Shown: positions 58,386 to 64,000 of the stretch, in pieces
Numbering within the stretch: position 1 is the stretch's first letter
Layout of the letters: each line of letters starts with the position of its first letter
Source of the DNA: Geodermatophilaceae bacterium URHA0031
Lineage (GTDB): Bacteria > Actinomycetota > Actinomycetes > Mycobacteriales > Geodermatophilaceae
NCBI GenBank assembly: GCA_000620205.1
Contig: JHVP01000006.1
Coordinates: 232,115-296,114 of the forward strand
Length of the DNA: 64,000 nt
Direction of reading: 5' to 3'
The notes under the pieces: generated by a model
What the model saw: only the letters and a program-made list of their open reading frames with translations
Database searches by the model: none
Told to the model about the DNA's origin: nothing
Position numbers and translations under genes: made by a program

Positions 58386-59603
58386 TCAGCGTGCCGGGAT
58401 GACACCGTCCTTCGCCAGCGTCGGGACGTCGACGGGCACCGTGTCCGGGTACAGCAGGCCGGCGCCGGTGTTGAGCACCACGACGTCCTCTCCGCCGCCC
58501 AGCCAGCCCTGCTCCCGCAGCTGCCCGACGGCGGCGACGCAGGCCGCACCCTCCGGGCAGATCCACGTGCCCTCGTCCCTGGCCAGCTGCCGCTGCGCGG
58601 CCAGGAGCTCGTCGTCGGTGACGGCGACGGCGATACCGCCCGTGGACCGGACGGCGTCCAGCACCAGGAAGTCACCGAGCGCCTTGGGGACGGTGATGCC
58701 GAAGGCGACGGTGCGCGGGTCGGCCGGCGCGGTGCTCTCGTCGAGGCCCGCCTCGAACGCCTCGACGATCGGCGCGCAGCCGGCCGCCTGGACGGCGACG
58801 AGCCGCGGCAGGTCACCGCTGATCCAGCCCAGCTCCCGCAGCTCGAGAAGTGCTTTGTGGATCGCGATGATCCCGACCCCGCCGCCGGTCGGGTACAGGA
58901 TGACGTCCGGGCAGCGCCAGCCGAGCTGCTCGGCGATCTCGTAGCCCATCGTCTTCTTGCCCTCGATGCGGTACGGCTCCCGCAGGGTCGAGGTGTCCTG
59001 GTAGCCGGTGCGGCCGGCGACCGCCCGCTTCACCAGCGCGCCGGCGTCGCCGATGAGCCCGTCGACGAGGTACAGCTCCGCGCCGGTGACCACGCACTCC
59101 CGCCGGGTGATCTCGGGGGCGTCGACCGGCATCGCGATGAGCGCGTCCAGGCCGGCCCGCGCGGCGTAGGCGGCCCAGGCCGCGCCGGCGTTGCCGTTGG
59201 TGGGCATGGCGATGCCCCGCACCCCCAGCTCGGCCGCCCGGGACACGCCGACCGCCGCCCCACGGGCCTTGAACGCGCCGGTGGGCACCAGGCCCTCGTC
59301 CTTCATCCGCAGCCTCGGGACGCCCAGCCGGGCGCCGTGCCGCGGGAGGTCGAGCAGCGGCGTCATGCCCTCCCCCAGGCTGACGACGTGCTGCTCGCTG
59401 CGCACCGGCAGCAGCTCGTGGTACCGCCACAGCGTCGGCGGGCGGGCGGCGATCTCCTCCCGGGTGACGGTGCCGGCCACCTGCGCGAGGTCGTAGCGGG
59501 CCAGCAACGGCGCGCCGAGGGGCGAGGTGCCCTGGACGACGTCGGCGTCGTGCCGGGACCCGTCGCGGGAGCACTCGAGGTGGGACAGCGCGGAGAACGT
59601 CAC
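58386..59603 (-). CDS. thrC: Threonine synthase
   Basis: A 405-residue PLP enzyme converting O-phosphohomoserine to threonine. The short N-terminal SHLECSRDG segment is a remnant of the usual zinc ribbon. Lys112 in KDEGLVPTGAFKARGA should bind PLP; PTNGNAGAAWAAYAARAG and YPTGGGVGIIAIHKAL (phosphate loop) follow. Length and order are normal for the class with DUF-free termini; related PLP lyases such as diaminopropionate-type enzymes are less likely. The true thrA/thrB genes are not adjacent, so this may be a second, threonine-synthase-like copy. Confidence 0.85.
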   Translation of the reverse strand: MTFSALSHLECSRDGSRHDADVVQGTSPLGAPLLARYDLAQVAGTVTREEIAARPPTLWRYHELLPVRSEQHVVSLGEGMTPLLDLPRHGARLGVPRLRMKDEGLVPTGAFKARGAAVGVSRAAELGVRGIAMPTNGNAGAAWAAYAARAGLDALIAMPVDAPEITRRECVVTGAELYLVDGLIGDAGALVKRAVAGRTGYQDTSTLREPYRIEGKKTMGYEIAEQLGWRCPDVILYPTGGGVGIIAIHKALLELRELGWISGDLPRLVAVQAAGCAPIVEAFEAGLDESTAPADPRTVAFGITVPKALGDFLVLDAVRSTGGIAVAVTDDELLAAQRQLARDEGTWICPEGAACVAAVGQLREQGWLGGGEDVVVLNTGAGLLYPDTVPVDVPTLAKDGVIPAR

Positions 59604-59632
59604 CGCGGCAGTCTGCCGATCGCCGCCGGGGA

Positions 59633-59666
59633 GGTGCGCGGCCGACCCGGGAGCCGGCCGCGCACC
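59633..59666 (-). terminator. Terminator after the mycofactocin-type SDR gene
   Basis: GGTGCGCGGCCG (59633-59644), loop of 10, CGGCCGCGCACC (59655-59666); perfect 12-bp arms 7 bp beyond the SDR stop codon. Confidence 0.85.
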
Positions 59667-59672
59667 CGGGGC

Positions 59673-60524
59673 TCAGCGGTTGGTGCGACCGAGGTCCACC
59701 GGCAGCTGGATGCCGGTCACGTGCCGCGCCTCGTTGGAGGCGAGCCAGGCGACGGCGGCGGCGATGTCGTCGGCCTGGCTGATCGGGTCCGGGAGCTGGC
59801 CCATGTACAGGGTGCTGAGCATGGGGCTCGCGTCCTGGATCATCGGGAACAGCTCCGGCACCGCCAGGCCGGTCTGCACGCCGTGCGGGTGCACCGTGTT
59901 CACCCGGATCCGGTACTCGGCGAGCTCGTTGGCCAGCGTCTTGGCCAGCCCGGTCACCCCGTGCTTGGCGGCCACGTAGCCGGCGAGGTAGGGTAGCCCG
60001 CGCAGGCCGGCGACCGAGCTGGTGAACACGATCGCGCCGCCGGTGCCCTGCTCGATCATGATCGGGATGGCCGCCTTGGCGGTGTGGAACGGCCCGTTCA
60101 GGTTGGTGTCGATCTGCTCCTTCCAGTGCGCGGCGTCCATCTCCCAGGCCTTCGCCGCGGTCGTCGTCCCGGCGTTGGCGATGACGACGTCCAGGCGTCC
60201 CAGCTCGGCGACGCCGGCGTCGAGCGCCGTCTTGAGTGCGTCGTAGTCGCGGATGTCGGTCTGCGAGGCGACGATCCGGCGGTCGAGCGCCTCGACCAGC
60301 CGGACGGTCTCGGCGAGGTCCTCCGGCGTCGCCCCCGCGTACTGCGTCTCGGGCACCTGCGCGGCGATGTCGACGGCGATGATGTCCGCGCCCTCGGCCG
60401 CCAGACGCACGGCCTCGGCCCGCCCCTGGCCCCGGGCGGCGCCGGTGATGAAGGCGACCTTGCCCTCGAACCGGCGGGCGATCGGGTCGTGCGGGACGGG
60501 CGCTTCGGGGACGGGGGTGGTCAT
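59673..60524 (-). CDS. Mycofactocin-coupled SDR-family oxidoreductase
   Basis: A 283-residue SDR of the mycofactocin-associated group. The cofactor motif TGAARGQGR (residues 27-35) and Ser170, Tyr183 and Lys187 (GYVAAKHG) are complete. The extended segment after strand 2 (DIAAQVPETQYAGATPEDLAETVRLVE) is typical of this group, which binds NAD(H) without exchange and recycles it through mycofactocin. This suggests the host makes mycofactocin (inference). ATG 60524 follows GGAGGAGA-like GGAGATC. A palindrome lies upstream at 60579-60599. Confidence 0.9.
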   Translation of the reverse strand: MTTPVPEAPVPHDPIARRFEGKVAFITGAARGQGRAEAVRLAAEGADIIAVDIAAQVPETQYAGATPEDLAETVRLVEALDRRIVASQTDIRDYDALKTALDAGVAELGRLDVVIANAGTTTAAKAWEMDAAHWKEQIDTNLNGPFHTAKAAIPIMIEQGTGGAIVFTSSVAGLRGLPYLAGYVAAKHGVTGLAKTLANELAEYRIRVNTVHPHGVQTGLAVPELFPMIQDASPMLSTLYMGQLPDPISQADDIAAAVAWLASNEARHVTGIQLPVDLGRTNR

Positions 60525-60578
60525 GCGGGATCTCCTCCAGGGTCGGTGCGGCGACTGCCTGCCCCGACTCTGTCACCC

Positions 60579-60599
60579 TCGTGGCAGTTTGTGCCACGA
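60579..60599. promoter_or_regulatory. Perfect 8-bp inverted repeat upstream of the mycofactocin-type SDR gene
   Basis: TCGTGGCA (60579-60586), spacer GTTTG, TGCCACGA (60592-60599). It lies 55-75 bp before the SDR start and 8 bp after the kup stop codon, so it could be an operator of the SDR gene or the kup terminator; the short loop permits both. Confidence 0.55.
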
Positions 60600-60606
60600 C
60601 CTCCGG

Positions 60607-62556
60607 TCAGACCTCGACGTCGCTGCCCATGGTCACCGTCGAGTCCGGCGGCAGCCCGAAGTAGGCGGCCGGGTTGGCCGCGGTGTGCGCGAGCCCGACG
60701 AACAGCGCCTTCCGCCAGCGCGCCATGCCCGGCGCCGACGTCCGGCGGATCGACCCGCGGGACAGGAAGTAGGAGGCGTCGTCCAGGTCGGCGTCGGGCG
60801 TCTCGATCATCCCGGCCGCGTGCGCCTGGTGGAGGGCCGCCGGCAGGTCCGGCGGGTCGGCGAACCCCAACGAGACCGAGAGGTGCTGGATGCCGTCGTC
60901 CTCGTAGCCCAGGTCGTCGACGGTGAGCCGCTCCTCCAACGGCACGTGCGGCACGTTGGCCGCGCCCATCGACACGATGACCACCGTCTCGTGCAGCACG
61001 TGGTTGTGCTGGGTGTTGGCCCGGAGCGCGAGCGGCACGGTCTCCTTGCTGGGGTGCGGGAACACCGCGACGCCGCGGACCCGGGGCTTGCCGCGGTGCC
61101 GGGCCTCCTCCACGAAGTCGGCGAGCGACCCCTCCATGGTGCGCCGGTTGGCGCTGACGATCTCCCGGCCGCGCCGCCAGGTGGTCATCACGGTGAAGAC
61201 CAGGACGGCGATGAGCAGCGGGAGCCAGCCGCCGTGCACCACCTTCGACAGGTTGCCGGCCAGGAAGGTCAGCTCCACGCCGCCGAACGCGACCGCAGCG
61301 AGCGCGAGCTTCCACGGCCGCCAGTGCCACAGCACCCGGGCGACGATGAGGAGCAGCAGGGTGTCGATGACGAGCGCGCCGGTGACCGAGATCCCGTAGG
61401 CGGTGGCGAGCCGCTCGGAGGACCGGAAGCTAAGCATCAGCACGAGCACGCCGACGAAGAGGATCGCGTTGATGCCCGGTAGGTAGATCTGACCGCTCTC
61501 CTCCTCCGAGGTCTGCCGCACCGTCAGCGGCGGGAGCAGCCCGAGCTGCATCGCCTGGCGGGACAGCGAGAAGGCGCCGGAGATGACGGCCTGGCTGGCG
61601 ATCACCGTGGCCGCGGTGGCCAGCACGACCATCGGGAGGCGCGCCCAGTGCGGGAAGAGCAGGAAGAACGGGTTGGTGGCGGCACCGGGGTGGTGCAGGA
61701 TCAGCGCCGCCTGGCCCAGGTAGTTGAGCACCAGCGCGGGAAAGACCAGGAAGAACCAGGCACGCAGGATCGGTGGCCGACCGAAGTGCCCCATGTCGGC
61801 GTAGAGCGCCTCGGCACCGGTGATCACCAGGACGACGGCGCCGAAGGCCACGAACGCGACGCCCGGGTGGTCGACGACGAAGAGCACGGCGTAGGACGGC
61901 GAGAGACCCTTGAGCACCTCGGGGTGTGGCAGCACCTCGCTCAGCCCGCCCACCGCGAGGGCGGCGAGCCACAGCGCGGTGACCGGGCCGAACAGCCGAC
62001 CGACCCGGCCGGTGCCGAACCGCTGGGCGGCGAAGAGCACGGTCAGGATGACGGCCGCGATGGGCAGGACGACGTGGCTCAGGCTCGGCGCGGCGACCTC
62101 GAGGCCCTCGACCGCCGAGAGCACGCTGATCGCCGGGGTGATGACCGAGTCGCCGTAGAAGAGCGAGACGCCGACGACGCCGATCAGGAGCAGCCACTTC
62201 GTCGGCCGGCCGCGGTCGGCGTAGAGCCGCCGGGCGAGTGCGGCCAGGGCCATGACGCCACCCTCGCCGTCGTTGTCGGCGCGCATCAGCACACCGACGT
62301 ACTTCACCGACACGATCAACGTGATCGACCAGAACATCAGCGAGATGACGCCGTAGACATCACCCGGCGTCGGCAGGACGGCGCCGTTGTCGATGGAGAA
62401 GACGGTCTGCAGGGCGTAGAGCGGGCTGGTGCCGATGTCGCCGAAGACGATCCCGAGCGCGGCGAGGACCAGCCCTCGGCCGGCGTGGGCAGCCGGCGTC
62501 CGGTGCGGCGGCTGTGCGCCCTCCGCGGCGTCCGGCGTGGCGACGGACTCGGTCAC
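60607..62556 (-). CDS. kup: KUP-family potassium uptake transporter
   Basis: A 649-residue K+/H+ symporter with 12 transmembrane helices and a long cytoplasmic C-terminus. GLVLAALGIVFGDIGTSPLYALQTVF is the Kup signature; SLFYGDSVITPAISVLSAVEGLEV, GAEALYADMGHFGR and LNYLGQAALIL follow in order. The C-terminal part (about 470-649) includes FVEEARHRGKPRVRGVAVFPHPSKETVP. ATG 62556. Expected role: K+ import under limiting or acidic conditions. No c-di-AMP riboswitch is visible upstream. Confidence 0.96.
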   Translation of the reverse strand: MTESVATPDAAEGAQPPHRTPAAHAGRGLVLAALGIVFGDIGTSPLYALQTVFSIDNGAVLPTPGDVYGVISLMFWSITLIVSVKYVGVLMRADNDGEGGVMALAALARRLYADRGRPTKWLLLIGVVGVSLFYGDSVITPAISVLSAVEGLEVAAPSLSHVVLPIAAVILTVLFAAQRFGTGRVGRLFGPVTALWLAALAVGGLSEVLPHPEVLKGLSPSYAVLFVVDHPGVAFVAFGAVVLVITGAEALYADMGHFGRPPILRAWFFLVFPALVLNYLGQAALILHHPGAATNPFFLLFPHWARLPMVVLATAATVIASQAVISGAFSLSRQAMQLGLLPPLTVRQTSEEESGQIYLPGINAILFVGVLVLMLSFRSSERLATAYGISVTGALVIDTLLLLIVARVLWHWRPWKLALAAVAFGGVELTFLAGNLSKVVHGGWLPLLIAVLVFTVMTTWRRGREIVSANRRTMEGSLADFVEEARHRGKPRVRGVAVFPHPSKETVPLALRANTQHNHVLHETVVIVSMGAANVPHVPLEERLTVDDLGYEDDGIQHLSVSLGFADPPDLPAALHQAHAAGMIETPDADLDDASYFLSRGSIRRTSAPGMARWRKALFVGLAHTAANPAAYFGLPPDSTVTMGSDVEV

Positions 62557-62655
62557 GAGTCACTCCTCGGTTGGTCGACGAACCAGTGTCGTCCCCCCGG
62601 CTGTGCAGTGCTCCCCCAGATCACCCCGCGATTCACGCCGCCGGCAGGACGTGCC

Positions 62656-62949
62656 TCAGGGGACCGGAACCAGGGGGTGGATGGCGGGGGCCGCGGCGAG
62701 CGCCTCCCCGGCTGCGCCCAGCGCCGCCTGGACGTGCGCCGTCTGCAGGTGCGCATCGAGGTCGCTCTGCCCGCGCCAGCGCTCCTGCGTGAGGAAGGTG
62801 CCCGGCGCGGCAGCGGACTCGAAGAGCTCGTAGCCGAGGCAGCCCTCCTCGTCCAGCGTGGGGGCGACCAGCGCGCTGAGCGCCTGACGCAGCACGTCCT
62901 CCTGACCGGTCTGTGCGACGAGCACCGCGACCACCGACAGCTCGGACAC
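62656..62949 (-). CDS. Antibiotic biosynthesis monooxygenase (ABM) domain protein
   Basis: A 97-residue dimeric alpha/beta-barrel protein: VVAVLVAQTGQEDVLRQALSALVAPTLDEEGCLGYELFES, then FLTQERWRGQSDLDAHLQTAHVQAALG. The GC-x-Y-x-L and E-x-W segments are typical of ABM/YgiN quinol monooxygenase-like proteins. GTG 62949 follows GGAGGAG. Substrate unknown. A stand-alone gene between kup and the DUF222/HNH gene. Confidence 0.9.
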   Translation of the reverse strand: MSELSVVAVLVAQTGQEDVLRQALSALVAPTLDEEGCLGYELFESAAAPGTFLTQERWRGQSDLDAHLQTAHVQAALGAAGEALAAAPAIHPLVPVP

Positions 62950-63025
62950 GGCGAGCTCCTCCCGTTGGGTTCCACACCACCAGCCGGCGGAGCGTATGCC
63001 CTGCCGGCCCACGCGGCCGGGGCGA

Positions 63026-64000
63026 TCACACCCGGAGGACTGGTCCGATGAGGATCTCGGTGCCGTCGGGGCGCCAGGTGCGCCATCGCCCGCCGGGATC
63101 GCGCTCGATCCGGAAGCCGTGGTGGACCTTGGTGTGGTGCCGTTCGCAGAGCAGCCCGGAGTTGGCCAGGCTGGTCTCCCCACCGTTGATCCAGTGGATC
63201 AAGTGATGGACGTCACACCAGTGCGTGGGCGCACCACAGCCGGTGAACACGCAGTGCCCGTCCCGGGCCTCCACGGCCTTGCGCAGGCCCGGGGTGACCA
63301 CCCGGTGATCGCGGCCGAGATCGAGCAGCACCCCGTCGGGGCCCATGACGATCCGGGAGATACTGCCGTCGCAGGCCAGCCAGCGGGCCCGGGCCGCGGA
63401 GAGCTGCGCCCCGAACCCGGTGCGGGCAGCACCTGGCCCGGTCGCGGGATCGATCAGGTCGTCGCTGTCGATGTTCAGCACCACGTGCGGCTTCACCGTC
63501 CGCAGCGTCGGCAGGGTGCCGGAGGCCAACTGGTTGTCGCACAGCTGGACGAGGGCGTCGGCCTGCTGCTGCGCCCGGCTGCGGTCATCACCCTTCGGCC
63601 GGGAGGCCTGCACGATGGCTTCGATCGCGGCCAGCACCTTCTCGAAGCCGACCGCGTCCAGGTCGAAGCGACCCGTGCCGCTGCCATCGGCGTGCCGGGT
63701 GACCGACAACCGTCTGCCTTCGGTCGGATCAGGCTCGGTGCCGTCGGGGTCGAGGGCCTGGCGGTAGTGGTGCACCACCTGCGGCAGCTGGGCGTGCGCC
63801 TCGCCGTGCGCGACGGCGACCAGCGCCGCGTCGATCACCCGCAGGTCCACGTCCTGCTCGTCGGCGGCGGCCCGCTTGTCGTCGTCGGCGATCGGGGTGA
63901 TCACCGCGACCTGGGCGGCGGTCAGGGTGCCCTCGGCGAACGCCGCCGCAGTCGCGGGCAGGTGCTCCAGCGCCCGCCCCGACCGCACCAGCCGCCCGGC
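63026..64000 (-). CDS. DUF222/HNH endonuclease (13E12-repeat family), 3' part
   Basis: The last 324 residues of a protein whose N-terminus is beyond the window. The DUF222 region reads EGTLTAAQVAVITPIAD...DPTEGRRLSVTRHADGSGTGRFDLDAVGFEKVLAAIEAI. The C-terminal HNH domain has the motif CVFTGCGAPTHWCDVHHLIHWINGGETSLANSGLLCERHHTKVHHG (key residues C-x2-P/H-x-DVHH, N, H). The family is multicopy in mycobacteria and relatives; some copies are mobile. Whether this one cuts DNA is unknown. Confidence 0.95.
   Translation of the reverse strand, partial: AGRLVRSGRALEHLPATAAAFAEGTLTAAQVAVITPIADDDKRAAADEQDVDLRVIDAALVAVAHGEAHAQLPQVVHHYRQALDPDGTEPDPTEGRRLSVTRHADGSGTGRFDLDAVGFEKVLAAIEAIVQASRPKGDDRSRAQQQADALVQLCDNQLASGTLPTLRTVKPHVVLNIDSDDLIDPATGPGAARTGFGAQLSAARARWLACDGSISRIVMGPDGVLLDLGRDHRVVTPGLRKAVEARDGHCVFTGCGAPTHWCDVHHLIHWINGGETSLANSGLLCERHHTKVHHGFRIERDPGGRWRTWRPDGTEILIGPVLRV

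Noticed and set aside
1..64000. CRISPR arrays, tRNA or rRNA genes, insertion sequences and prophage
   Set aside because: Repeats found are short tandem coding repeats, hairpins or palindromes without spacer structure; no tRNA-like or rRNA-like segment or transposase was recognised by eye. Covariance-model tools could still find small RNAs I missed.

Overview
This window is high-GC DNA from an actinobacterium. The gene complement fits a Geodermatophilaceae-like organism (Blastococcus, Modestobacter or Geodermatophilus): a CysO-peptidase gene near clpS-DUF2017, F420-type and mycofactocin-type oxidoreductases, an IdeR-like iron box, sigma-B-like promoters, DUF6226, a DUF222/HNH (13E12) protein and many GTG starts. 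The family-level placement is inference. I see no rRNA or tRNA gene, CRISPR array, insertion sequence or prophage. The window looks chromosomal, with housekeeping genes mixed with small accessory islands.

Layout. 0-7 kb: the 5' part of mec, clpS with DUF2017, the NAD salvage pair pncB-pncA, serB, and cytochrome oxidase subunit I (ctaD). 7-16 kb: a GlsB-like stress membrane protein, an rRNA methyltransferase with a phosphoesterase, a DHA2 efflux pump, a zinc-type CDF exporter, an M23 endopeptidase, a zinc alcohol dehydrogenase, a sugar-efflux-like MFS and an aldo/keto reductase. 16-21 kb: an aldonolactone oxidase, TetR and MFS operon divergent from an alanine-racemase-fold PLP enzyme, with a perfect palindrome between them. 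21-31 kb: ABC-F, DUF1801, a 2OG-Fe(II) oxygenase, an AlkZ-like protein, an aldo/keto reductase, FUSC, a truncated SDR, a Ddn-type protein, a SIMPL/zinc-metallopeptidase pair and a F420/NADP-type dinucleotide enzyme.

31-34 kb holds a siderophore-interacting protein behind an IdeR-like box, then a three-gene membrane/LEA-like stress operon that may use a sigma-B promoter and ends in a 22-bp-arm terminator. 34-48 kb holds an acyl-CoA dehydrogenase, a TMEM175-like channel, a frameshifted methyltransferase, a PEP mutase/ICL-family enzyme, SRPBCC and DUF6226 proteins, a DUF2786 protein, a TetR/DHA2 pair with two operators, an APC permease, an SDR, a third DHA2 pump and a frameshifted Old Yellow Enzyme gene. 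48-52 kb holds a PAS-PAS-GAF-PP2C phosphatase followed by a MEDS-HATPase protein (a likely signalling pair) and a PPOX-fold F420-type protein. 52-56 kb holds a lytic transglycosylase joined by a long hexapeptide-repeat linker to a LytR_C domain, a molybdopterin oxidoreductase with its own cytochrome b, and a PfpI-like protein. 56-64 kb holds a conserved protein of unknown function, thrC, a mycofactocin-type SDR, the potassium importer kup, an ABM monooxygenase and the 3' part of a DUF222/HNH gene.

Intergenic DNA is rich in strong hairpins. They include a dispersed hairpin family that touches the stop codons of several minus-strand genes, a 101-bp tandem duplication, and three palindromes at an exact 24-bp period. 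No wholly new system is demonstrated. The best candidates for undescribed biology are the aldonolactone oxidase/PLP-enzyme regulon, the transglycosylase-LytR_C fusion, the stress-envelope operon and the phosphatase/MEDS-kinase pair.
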